Positions 1 through 6,132 of a DNA stretch of 7,365 nt are shown in pieces (positions within the stretch are counted from its first letter, which is position 1; every line of letters starts with the position of its first letter). The notes under the pieces are model-generated. The model saw only the letters and a list, made by a program, of their open reading frames with translations, was not told where the DNA came from and ran no database searches. Source of the DNA: Candidatus Profundicultor aquiphilus (lineage in GTDB: Bacteria; Atribacterota; Atribacteria; Atribacterales; Caldatribacteriaceae). The translations under genes were made by a program, and so were the position numbers. The DNA lies in contig JABUEZ010000102.1 of assembly GCA_013314795.1 (NCBI GenBank), positions 1-7,365 on the forward strand, given 5' to 3'.

Positions 1-20
1 AGATTCTGAATGATTTTGCT

Positions 21-26
21 GGAGGG
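21..26 (+). promoter_or_regulatory. Ribosome-binding site of fucK
   Basis: GGAGGG lies 8 bases before the ATG at 35 and supports that start. A second ATG at 27-29 is in another frame that stops at 51-53, so it is not the start. In the fucK frame a TGA at 11-13 lies just upstream, so the reading frame cannot extend further left. Only 34 bases precede the gene in the window, so no promoter can be judged. Confidence 0.7.
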
Positions 27-34
27 ATGGAAAA

Positions 35-1531
35 ATGGAGGAGTATTTTTTAGTTTTAGACTGTGGCGCTACGAGCTTGCGCTCCATTGCCATCAGTCCC
101 CAGGGCGAAATTCTGGCTGCTTCATCGTTACCCAATCAGCCCCGTCCTCAAGATGAGCGGAGTGAGTGGCTTGTCTGGGACATTGAGGAAATATGGCAAA
201 AGATTTGCGAAAACACCCGTAGGGTTGTGAATGGCTTTCCCGGGAAAGTCCTGGGGGTGGCTGTGACCACCTTTGGGGCCGATGGGGCACCTGTAACAAA
301 GGATGGACACCTGACATATCCTGTCATTTCCTGGCAGTGTAGCCGGACGGTTCCTTGGGTGGAAAAAATCGCTTCATTGATGAAACCTCGGGAAATTTTT
401 CGTCTTACCGGTTACCAGATTATTCCCTTTAATACCTTGCTGAAAATACTCTGGTTACGGGAAAATGCGCCTTCTGCCCTTGACCAGGCGTACTCTTTCA
501 TGATGTTACCGGGGATATTGAATTTCCGATTGACAGGTGAAATGAGTGTGGATTACACGTCACTCTCTACCGGCATGATGCTCGATATTTCCAGGCGGTG
601 CCTTGCAGAGGAGTTACTGTCTCTGGCCGGGATCTCAACGCGATTTTTTCCTCGCTTTGTCGAAGCCGGGGAGGTCATTGGAACAGTTTCCAAGAGAGCC
701 AGTCAGGAGACCGGCATTCCTGAGGGAGTACCGGTCGTTTCTGCCGGTCATGATACCCAGTTTGCCATTGTGGGTTCCATGGCCGGGGAAGGAGAAGTTA
801 TCCTGAGTTCTGGTACCTGGGAAATCGCCGCGTTGCGCATCCCTTATTATCGTGATTCCGAGATTGCCTTTCGGACTGGAATGCTGGTGGAACTCGATGC
901 GGAAAAGGGTCTCTGGAATCCCCAGATGTTGATGATTGCCGGAGGCGTTGTGGAGTGGGTGAGAAGGAATTTTTTTGCCGAAGCCAAAGACCAGAAGGAC
1001 ATCTATGACCTGATGGTAGAGCAGGCACAGCACGTTTCTCCTGGGGCACAGGGGATTTTTGTTGTTCCCGCTTTTATGCCCTCGGGGCCGACCAGACCCT
1101 ATGGGACGAAAGGGACCATTCTGGGGTTGAGTTTAACAACCAGTAGAGCTCAGGTATTCCGGGCAACCCTGGAGGGGTTGTCGTTCCAGCTCAAACAGGC
1201 CATCCTGGCTCTTCAGGAGGCGTTTCACTTTGAACCTCGGGGTGTACGGGTGGTGGGAGGAGGAGCGAAAAATAAACTGTGGAATCAGATTCGCGCTGAT
1301 GTCACCGGCCTTCCCGTAGTAACCACTTCCTGTGAGGAAGCCACGGTTCTCGGTGCAGCGCTTTTTACCATGGTGGGGGTGGGATATGCTCGAAGCCTTG
1401 ACGAAGCGAAGAAGAATATTCGGATCAAAACTCACCTCTGGGAACCTTCTTTGAACCGGGAAAAGTACCAGTTGCTTTTTGAACAGTACGAGAAGCTCCC
1501 TCGCCTTTTACAGGATCATTACTGTCAGTAA
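35..1531 (+). CDS. fucK: L-fuculokinase-like FGGY carbohydrate kinase
   Basis: This 498-residue cytoplasmic enzyme belongs to the FGGY sugar kinases (ASKHA fold) and most resembles L-fuculokinase, which converts L-fuculose and ATP to L-fuculose-1-phosphate. Seen in the sequence: the N-terminal phosphate-binding motif LDCGATSLR (residues 8-16), which fits FucK better than the DLGATSGR form usual in rhamnulokinase; TTFGADGAPV (78-87) and YPVISWQCSR (95-104), close to E. coli FucK; SAGHDTQFA (236-244) with the likely catalytic base Asp240; SSGTWE (258-263); and the C-terminal adenosine motif VVGGGAKNKLWNQI (406-419). The length is slightly above the E. coli enzyme (about 480 residues). It converges with the leftward operon, and its last 7 bases overlap the neighbouring gene. 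The family call is firm. The substrate is less so: rhamnulose, ribulose or xylulose remain possible, because FGGY enzymes change specificity easily and no isomerase or aldolase is in the window. Confidence 0.88.
   Translation: MEEYFLVLDCGATSLRSIAISPQGEILAASSLPNQPRPQDERSEWLVWDIEEIWQKICENTRRVVNGFPGKVLGVAVTTFGADGAPVTKDGHLTYPVISWQCSRTVPWVEKIASLMKPREIFRLTGYQIIPFNTLLKILWLRENAPSALDQAYSFMMLPGILNFRLTGEMSVDYTSLSTGMMLDISRRCLAEELLSLAGISTRFFPRFVEAGEVIGTVSKRASQETGIPEGVPVVSAGHDTQFAIVGSMAGEGEVILSSGTWEIAALRIPYYRDSEIAFRTGMLVELDAEKGLWNPQMLMIAGGVVEWVRRNFFAEAKDQKDIYDLMVEQAQHVSPGAQGIFVVPAFMPSGPTRPYGTKGTILGLSLTTSRAQVFRATLEGLSFQLKQAILALQEAFHFEPRGVRVVGGGAKNKLWNQIRADVTGLPVVTTSCEEATVLGAALFTMVGVGYARSLDEAKKNIRIKTHLWEPSLNREKYQLLFEQYEKLPRLLQDHYCQ
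1519..1531. repeat. 13-base inverted repeat spanning both converging stop codons
   Basis: TTACTG and CAGTAA are perfect inverted copies around one central T. The repeat covers the last codons and TAA of fucK and, on the other strand, the TGA and last codon of the C_GCAxxG gene. It has a one-base centre, so it would form a poor RNA hairpin, and no T-run follows on either strand. I do not call it a terminator. It may be chance. Confidence 0.35.
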
Positions 1532-1959
1532 CGGTCCAAATATTGTTTGGCCAAGTTTTCGACGGTAACGATGATTTGATTGCATTTTTCCCGGAGATTT
1601 TGTTCTCGATAGGCCCGGAGACCTTCCTGGGTGTTGAGTGGTACTCCGATGAGATCGATGCAGTTGATATTTCCCAGGGTTTTCCGGGCTTCCTCGAGAA
1701 AGTTTTCCACCATTTGATAGAAGTAGTCTCGAGTTTCCTTATCCTGCGGATTGGTGCGGCCGTATTTTTTCCCCAGGGCCATGATTGCTCCGGTGAGGGC
1801 GCCACAAATTCTTCCCGTATGTCCGATTCCTCCTCCAAAACCGGTGGCAATCTGGGGAACCAGGAGTTCGTCTTTAACTCCCAGATAATCAAGGAGTCCC
1901 AGAAGTACCGATTCGCAACAGTTGAAACCCTCTCGATGGTATTCTCCAGCGCTTTTCAT
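1525..1959 (-). CDS. C_GCAxxG_C_C family putative redox-active protein
   Basis: This is a 144-residue soluble protein of the C_GCAxxG_C_C family (putative redox-active protein). Its biochemical function is not established. Seen: the N-terminal EGFNCCESVLLG (residues 10-21) with adjacent Cys14 and Cys15; the glycine-rich core GFGGGIGHTGRICGALTG (40-57) with Cys52 in a CGAxxG motif; NCIDLIG (99-105) with Cys100; and REKCNQII (123-130) with Cys126. The conserved cysteines suggest metal or cluster binding or thiol redox chemistry, which is an inference. I see no signal peptide or membrane segment. The start is the ATG at 1959, which overlaps the stop of the upstream acetate-kinase-like gene in an ATGA, with a strong Shine-Dalgarno site inside that gene. 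Translation coupling to the kinase is therefore likely. It is the last gene of the leftward series and overlaps fucK tail to tail. Confidence 0.88.
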   Translation of the reverse strand: MKSAGEYHREGFNCCESVLLGLLDYLGVKDELLVPQIATGFGGGIGHTGRICGALTGAIMALGKKYGRTNPQDKETRDYFYQMVENFLEEARKTLGNINCIDLIGVPLNTQEGLRAYREQNLREKCNQIIVTVENLAKQYLDRY

Positions 1960-3155
1960 GGTATGACCTCCTTTTTCCTGGCAATCAGAGCAAACGTTTC
2001 CCGGGCTACCATGAGTTCTTCATTGGTGGGAACAACCCATACTTCGACCTTCCCCGTACCAATTTGCCCTTCTTTACCTACGGTGCTCCGGTTTTTTTCT
2101 TGGTCAATTTCAATTCCAAGGTAATCAAGGTCTTCGCAGATTTTTTCCCGGATAAAAAAGTCATTTTCACCGATGCCCCCGGTGAAAATGAGGCTATCTA
2201 AGCCATTGAGAAGTGCAGTGTAAGCGCCAATGTATTTTTTGACCTGATATACGAAAACTTCCACCGCTAATCTGGCTCTGGTGTTGCCTTCGTGAGCCCT
2301 TTTTTCGATTTCCCATAACTCTCCACTTATGCCCGAAATGCCTTTTAACCCTGAATCTTTGGTGAGGAGGCGGTTGATTTCCTGGTAGGATAACCCTTCC
2401 TTTTCCTGAAGATAAGTGATGATCTGGGGTTCGAAATCTCCTGGGCGGGTGGACATGATCACACCACTCTGGGGAGTAAAACCGCTGGAAATATCGAAAG
2501 ACTTTCCTTCTTTGACGGCACAGACACTGCAACCGCTTCCCAGATGAGCAATAACCATTTTTTGGGTTCTAGAAGTGAGTTTGGGCATTCTTTCGGTGAT
2601 ATAGCGATACGAATTTCCATGAAATCCCAGTTTTTCCAGACCGTACTTCTCGGTGATTTCCCAGGGAAGTCCATAAGTCCGGTGAGGAAGGGGTACAGAA
2701 AGATGGAAGGTGGTTTCAAAAACTCCCACTAAGGGAATGTCGGGAGTGAGTTTCCGGAAGATATTGATGGCCAAGAGAGCTGGAGGATTATGTACCGAAG
2801 TGACACCCGAGACGTCTTCCAAGGCCTGGATGACAGTGTCATCAATGAACGAAGTCTCTGTTATTTTTTTGCCTCCGTTGATGAGTTTGATACCGATGGC
2901 GTCAAGTTCTTGGATATCGTGCACTGCACCACTTTGAAGCAAACTCTCAATCATGCAATGCAGTCCCTTTTCATGATCGAGATTAGGGATATTTCTTTTC
3001 TGTGTCAGACCGTTATAGAATTCTTCCAGGTAGGAGTCAGGGCGATAAAGTCTTTTGATACTGCCTCGCAAGAGAGAAGTTTCTTGCCCTTTTTCTATGG
3101 CGAAAAGTTCGAACTTTATGGAAGAACCGCCGCTGTTGATGGCTAAGATGTGCAT
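1956..3155 (-). CDS. Divergent acetate-kinase-family enzyme (acetate/propionate kinase-like)
   Basis: This 399-residue cytoplasmic protein is of normal acetate-kinase length and family (ASKHA carboxylate kinases, acyl-phosphate + ADP = carboxylate + ATP). Seen: ILAINSGGSS at residues 3-12, placing Asn7 exactly as in characterised acetate kinases and so confirming the start; VHNPPA (121-126); VFETTFH (145-151); GFHGNSYRY (177-185) with His179; AHLGSGCSV (203-211); STRPGDFEP (235-243) with Arg237; FTGGIGEND (324-332); and PTNEELMVARET (376-387). Several active-site positions differ from Methanosarcina acetate kinase: Arg91 is Lys90 (IKLINGG replaces HRVVHGG), Asp148 is Glu147, and the histidine of HGTSH is Tyr183. 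The motifs fit acetate kinase much better than butyrate kinase. It may use another carboxylate or be a slow or regulatory paralogue. It overlaps ttuA by 13 bases upstream and the C_GCAxxG gene by 4 bases downstream. No phosphotransacetylase gene is in the window. Confidence 0.85.
   Translation of the reverse strand: MHILAINSGGSSIKFELFAIEKGQETSLLRGSIKRLYRPDSYLEEFYNGLTQKRNIPNLDHEKGLHCMIESLLQSGAVHDIQELDAIGIKLINGGKKITETSFIDDTVIQALEDVSGVTSVHNPPALLAINIFRKLTPDIPLVGVFETTFHLSVPLPHRTYGLPWEITEKYGLEKLGFHGNSYRYITERMPKLTSRTQKMVIAHLGSGCSVCAVKEGKSFDISSGFTPQSGVIMSTRPGDFEPQIITYLQEKEGLSYQEINRLLTKDSGLKGISGISGELWEIEKRAHEGNTRARLAVEVFVYQVKKYIGAYTALLNGLDSLIFTGGIGENDFFIREKICEDLDYLGIEIDQEKNRSTVGKEGQIGTGKVEVWVVPTNEELMVARETFALIARKKEVIP
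1966..1973 (-). promoter_or_regulatory. Ribosome-binding site of the C_GCAxxG protein, inside the kinase gene
   Basis: On the - strand AAGGAGGT lies 6 bases before the ATG at 1959, entirely within the last codons of the acetate-kinase-like gene. This near-perfect anti-Shine-Dalgarno match fixes the start in the ATGA overlap. It also suggests strong expression by coupled re-initiation. Confidence 0.75.
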
Positions 3156-4063
3156 GAGTTTTCCTCCTTTGCTCTTACCTTTTGCATGATTTTACAGAAA
3201 GAACAGGTGGTCTGGGTAGTGGGCATACCGCAGATCTGGCATTCTTGGAGGACGATATTTTCGGCAGGAAAAAGGGGTTTGGCTTTTTCTAAGAAACCAA
3301 ATAGAAACGCATGCTTTGTCCCTGGGGATTTTTCTTCCAGAAGCTGGAGCACTTCCTTATAATCCAGACTTTTAGCGCGGTGGGAAAGAGGGCAGCGGTC
3401 TTCCACAAAGGGAAGGTTTTTGAGTTTTACGTAGATCCGGATTTCTTCTTCGGTCAGGGTGTAAAAGGGTTTGACCTTACGGAGCATCTTCGGATGGGGG
3501 CTGGGAAGGGAAGGGCTCTGGTGGGTAAGGTAACCAGTCTGCCAGTGGAGAACATTCCCAAGCAGTGTGGCGGCTTCGTCATCCAGGTTGTGTCCGGTGG
3601 CATAAACGGTGAAACCTTTTTCAAAAGCGAACCGGTTTAAGAGGTATCGCTTGACCAGCCCGCAAAAAGAACAGGTGGAACGGTGCCGTGCTTTTTTTGC
3701 CAGTTCTGGTATTGTTCCTCCAAGCAGGTCTTTTACCGAGATAACAAGGAGAGAAAAACAATGAGCCTGAGCAAACTCTTCGACGATTTGGCGTGAAATA
3801 GAAGAATGTTCCCCGATTCCTAAGTCAAAGTGGATGGCCTGTACCGTGTACCCGGCGTGCTGGAGATAATGCCAGAGAGCCATGCTGTCTTTTCCGCCGG
3901 AGGCTCCCAGAAGAATTTTTTCCTCTTTTCCGAACATCTGATATCGTTTGATGGCCCCTTCCACCTGCCGGGAGAAAAACAACTCAAAGCACGATTCGCA
4001 GAACGACGCATTGTGCCGTTTGATTTTGACAAAAGCCGGCTCCTTGCATCGTGAACATTTCAT
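3143..4063 (-). CDS. ttuA: TtuA-type tRNA-5-methyluridine(54) 2-sulfurtransferase
   Basis: This 306-residue cytoplasmic ATP-dependent enzyme replaces O2 of ribothymidine at tRNA position 54 with sulfur. In Thermus the sulfur comes from the carrier TtuB, and the modification stabilises tRNA at high temperature. The domains follow Thermus TtuA closely: N-terminal zinc finger Cys3, Cys6, Cys22, Cys25; PP-loop GASGGKDS (53-60) for ATP pyrophosphatase adenylation of the tRNA; HFDLGIGEHS (78-87); STCSFCGLVKRY (129-140) giving Cys131 and Cys134, which with Cys224 (EDRCPLS) match the three ligands of the catalytic [4Fe-4S] cluster; ATGHNLDDEA (155-164); and a C-terminal zinc finger Cys275, Cys278, Cys287, Cys290. 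All ligands are present, so the enzyme should be active. Strict anaerobiosis would protect the cluster. It starts 39 bases after the permease gene and overlaps the next gene by 13 bases. The related TtcA/Ncs6 enzymes lack this exact two-finger layout or act at other positions, so TtuA is the best call. Confidence 0.92.
   Translation of the reverse strand: MKCSRCKEPAFVKIKRHNASFCESCFELFFSRQVEGAIKRYQMFGKEEKILLGASGGKDSMALWHYLQHAGYTVQAIHFDLGIGEHSSISRQIVEEFAQAHCFSLLVISVKDLLGGTIPELAKKARHRSTCSFCGLVKRYLLNRFAFEKGFTVYATGHNLDDEAATLLGNVLHWQTGYLTHQSPSLPSPHPKMLRKVKPFYTLTEEEIRIYVKLKNLPFVEDRCPLSHRAKSLDYKEVLQLLEEKSPGTKHAFLFGFLEKAKPLFPAENIVLQECQICGMPTTQTTCSFCKIMQKVRAKEENSCTS
3163..3170 (-). promoter_or_regulatory. 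Ribosome-binding site of the acetate-kinase-like gene, inside ttuA
   Basis: On the - strand AAAGGAGG lies 7 bases before the ATG at 3155 and within the final codons of ttuA. It confirms the 13-base gene overlap as real rather than a mis-chosen start. Confidence 0.75.
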
Positions 4064-4072
4064 CCGTAGTGT

Positions 4073-4080
4073 CCCCTTTA
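4073..4080 (-). promoter_or_regulatory. Weaker ribosome-binding site of ttuA in the 39-base gap
   Basis: On the - strand TAAAGGGG lies 9 bases before the ATG at 4063. It is a poorer match than the AAAGGAGG-type sites of the next two genes. The gap 4064-4102 is the longest in the leftward series. I see no terminator hairpin and no convincing -35/-10 pair in it, so read-through from the permease gene is the simplest reading. Confidence 0.5.
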
Positions 4081-4102
4081 ATTTTTGTAGAAAAAGACTT
4101 TC

Positions 4103-5086
4103 TTATCGGCTCCGGCGGTTACTGGCATAGGCACTGAGCATGGCAAAAAGGATGATCCCGAAGCCCAGCCACTTTCCGGCATCTCCTAAACCAAAGGCAA
4201 TCAGGAGATTGGTCAGAGTTTGCAGAAAAATGGCTCCTAGAATAACTCCGAAGTAATTTCCCTCGCCTCCGGCAAGAGATACTCCGCCTATAACCACGGC
4301 AGCGATACTTGGGAGCACATAATTGGAGCCCATGTCCTTAAAAGCTATACCCATATTTCCCAGAAGAAGCAGGCCCATAAGGCTGGCCAGGACTCCGCTT
4401 ATGGTGAAGGCGATGCATCGTACCTTTTTTACGTTGATACCACTCAGGTAAGCGGTTCGTTCATTTGCACCAACCCCAAATAGGATCTGTCCCCATTTGG
4501 TTTTATTCAGGATGGTTGCAACGATGAACGTGACGAGGATGAGGACAAAAAGAATGTTGGGAAATTTCCCGGTAAATTTGGCCGCGATGGTTACCAGAAA
4601 GGGAGAAGGTCTTCCGGTAATAGCTTTCCCGGCAACATAGGCGTTGACAATCCCCTGCAGAATATCGGCCATGGCCAGAGTAACCACAAGTGGTGGGAGT
4701 TTGAGGTAGGCGGTGAGTACTCCATTGGCCAGGCCAACCAGAACACCCAAAGCCAGAGCAATGAGCACGGCAAGCCAGAGGCGTTCATTTCCTCCATCCA
4801 TGATGCTGGCGGTGAGCACCGCCGTGATGGTTGCCATATATCCTACTGAGAGGTCCAGGCCGCTTCCACCGGCGGCGATGACGATCATCTGACACAGAGC
4901 AAAAAGGGCGGTGAAAGAAGCGAGTTTTATGGTCATGAAGACCTGCTCCATGCTGAGAAAGTTGGGTAGCGTAACAGCGCCAAAAACGAAAAGGAGCACA
5001 ATCAGGAGAAAGACGGTAAGAATCTTCTTGTATTTTTCATAAACTTTGGATCCCAAGAATTTTGGCCTGCTCATAACGGTATTCAT
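4103..5086 (-). CDS. Sugar ABC transporter permease (RbsC-type), second subunit
   Basis: This 327-residue inner-membrane protein belongs to the ribose/xylose/galactose-type ABC permeases (BPD_transp_2), which form the pore of binding-protein-dependent sugar importers. Seen: a short charged N-terminus (residues 1-21), then hydrophobic segments at about 22-40, 52-72, 85-96, 103-125, 129-151, 175-193, 222-243, 258-270, 277-298 and 304-320. Family landmarks are GSGLDLSVG (74-82), KWGQILFGVGANERTA (197-212) with SGIN (215-218), and AAVVIGGVSLAGGEG (262-276). It is paralogous to the permease just upstream, so the pore is probably a heterodimer. The ATG at 5086 follows the upstream stop by 13 bases with AGGAG 8 bases ahead; the ATG at codon 5 is a less likely start. 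The substrate cannot be read from the sequence. It is probably a pentose, hexose or deoxy sugar. Confidence 0.92.
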   Translation of the reverse strand: MNTVMSRPKFLGSKVYEKYKKILTVFLLIVLLFVFGAVTLPNFLSMEQVFMTIKLASFTALFALCQMIVIAAGGSGLDLSVGYMATITAVLTASIMDGGNERLWLAVLIALALGVLVGLANGVLTAYLKLPPLVVTLAMADILQGIVNAYVAGKAITGRPSPFLVTIAAKFTGKFPNILFVLILVTFIVATILNKTKWGQILFGVGANERTAYLSGINVKKVRCIAFTISGVLASLMGLLLLGNMGIAFKDMGSNYVLPSIAAVVIGGVSLAGGEGNYFGVILGAIFLQTLTNLLIAFGLGDAGKWLGFGIILFAMLSAYASNRRSR

Positions 5087-5094
5087 GGCTTATT

Positions 5095-5099
5095 CTCCT
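5095..5099 (-). promoter_or_regulatory. Ribosome-binding site of permease 2, abutting the upstream stop codon
   Basis: On the - strand AGGAG directly follows the TAG stop of permease 1 (5102-5100) and sits 8 bases before the ATG at 5086. The arrangement supports coupled translation of the two permease subunits. Confidence 0.6.
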
Positions 5100-6116
5100 C
5101 TATCGTTGTTCTTTGCTAAACATGACGTAAGCAGGTCCAGCAATGGCCACGATGATGATAATTCCCGATACCAGGGTCTGATACGCATTGGGAATATTGG
5201 CAAAGAAGATAATCTTATTGACGAAACTGAGGATGAGCGCTCCGATCAGGGCGAAGTAAATACTTCCCCGTCCTCCGCTGAGGGAAATCCCGCCCACCAC
5301 TACGGCAGCAATCGATTTGAGAGTCAAGGGTCCTCCCATTCTGGCATCTCCAGACTGGTTCTGGCCCACAAAGAACAAGGCTGCCAGAAAAATGAAGACT
5401 GCATTAATGATGCAGGCCAGCATCTGAGTTTTGGCTGTGTTAATACCGCTCACATAGGCACTCTCAATGTTGCTTCCCACCGCGTAGATGTACCGCCCTG
5501 TTCTGGTTTTGCTGATAATATACCACAGGACGCATCCGATGATGAGTAAAATGAGCGCCGGAGGAACAAAATTTCCCATAGCTTTCAGGAAGGCCGGAGC
5601 GTTTTCCACCGCGTCGATTTTATAGAAAGCTCTGAACCAGTCCACACTTTCTCCGCCGGGAGTGGGTCGGAGAAAAAGGGCTATACCGAGCCACATGTAG
5701 GAGGTGGCGAACGTCACAATGACCGGTGGTATCCGCAGGTATCCGATACCAATGCCATTCACCGCGCCAACCAGAATTGCCACGGCAAACGTGATAAGCA
5801 GCGCATAGACACCGGTTATGGGGTCGTTCTTTTTCATGACAGTGGTCAGAATACAGGTGAAAAGTGAGAGCGCTGCTCCAGAGGAAAGGTCGAGACCTCC
5901 AGAAACAATCACTACTGCCTGGCCCATGGCCAGAAGAATGAGTGGCGTGAAGGAATTGATGTTCCTTACCGTGGATTTAATGGCGAAAAAGTTTTCCTGC
6001 AAGGTTGCAGTGATAATGAACATAACTATAAAAATCAAGAAACTGGAGACTTCTGGTTTCAGAATGAGACCCTTGATGGTATGCAGGACATTTCCAGTTT
6101 TATTCACTCCGTTCAT
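5100..6116 (-). CDS. Sugar ABC transporter permease (RbsC-type), first subunit
   Basis: This 338-residue inner-membrane protein is an RbsC/XylH-type permease and partner of the downstream paralogue. Seen, counting from the chosen ATG: a polar N-terminus (1-20), hydrophobic segments at about 24-40, 56-72, 80-93, 103-125, 129-149, 184-201, 230-250, 265-277, 286-305 and 313-330; the family motif GGLDLSSGA (73-81); TRTGRYIYAVGSNIESA (204-220) followed by SGIN; and AAVVVGGISLSGGRG (270-284). The frame is also open to a GTG at 6125, which would add three residues (V/M-K-P). I prefer the ATG at 6116 because AGAAGG lies 8 bases ahead of it, whereas the GTG overlaps that site. The gap to the ATPase gene is then 16 bases. 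No signal peptide or cytoplasmic domain is fused to it. Substrate unknown; the nearby fucK hints at a deoxy sugar. Confidence 0.92.
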   Translation of the reverse strand: MNGVNKTGNVLHTIKGLILKPEVSSFLIFIVMFIITATLQENFFAIKSTVRNINSFTPLILLAMGQAVVIVSGGLDLSSGAALSLFTCILTTVMKKNDPITGVYALLITFAVAILVGAVNGIGIGYLRIPPVIVTFATSYMWLGIALFLRPTPGGESVDWFRAFYKIDAVENAPAFLKAMGNFVPPALILLIIGCVLWYIISKTRTGRYIYAVGSNIESAYVSGINTAKTQMLACIINAVFIFLAALFFVGQNQSGDARMGGPLTLKSIAAVVVGGISLSGGRGSIYFALIGALILSFVNKIIFFANIPNAYQTLVSGIIIIVAIAGPAYVMFSKEQR

Positions 6117-6124
6117 TGGTTTCA

Positions 6125-6130
6125 CCTTCT
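6125..6130 (-). promoter_or_regulatory. Ribosome-binding site that decides the permease 1 start
   Basis: On the - strand AGAAGG lies 8 bases before the ATG at 6116. Its last G is the first base of the alternative GTG start at 6125, so that GTG would have no properly spaced site. This favours the ATG. Confidence 0.5.
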
Positions 6131-6132
6131 TT

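Noticed and set aside
1..13. The tail of an upstream + strand gene ending at TGA 11-13
   Set aside because: Only three codons would be visible, and other frames also stop nearby (TGA at 7-9, TAG at 51-53), so no gene can be supported.
1536..1550. CCAAA...TTTGG inverted repeat as a terminator
   Set aside because: The stem is only 5 bases and AT-rich, and no T-run follows on either strand.
1425..1892. A 155-codon open frame on the - strand overlapping the C_GCAxxG gene in another frame
   Set aside because: The C_GCAxxG frame has conserved motifs and a strong ribosome-binding site. This frame has no motifs and also runs into the fucK 3' end.
1543..2124. A 193-codon open frame on the + strand, opposite the C_GCAxxG and kinase genes
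   Set aside because: It is antisense to two genes with clear family motifs, has no recognisable domain, and has low-complexity Ser/Phe-rich content typical of a reverse-frame shadow.
4064..4102. A promoter for ttuA in the 39-base gap
   Set aside because: TACAAA is the only -10-like sequence seen on the - strand, and no -35-like hexamer lies about 17 bases before it.
4262..5310. Similar DNA in the two permease genes (around 4262-4306 and 5264-5310) as a repeat
   Set aside because: It encodes the conserved AAVV-GG-SL-GG family motif in both paralogues. The likeness reflects protein homology rather than a separate DNA repeat.
6123..6125. GTG as the start of permease 1
   Set aside because: It overlaps the AGAAGG that is correctly spaced for the ATG at 6116, so the ATG is preferred, though the GTG cannot be excluded.
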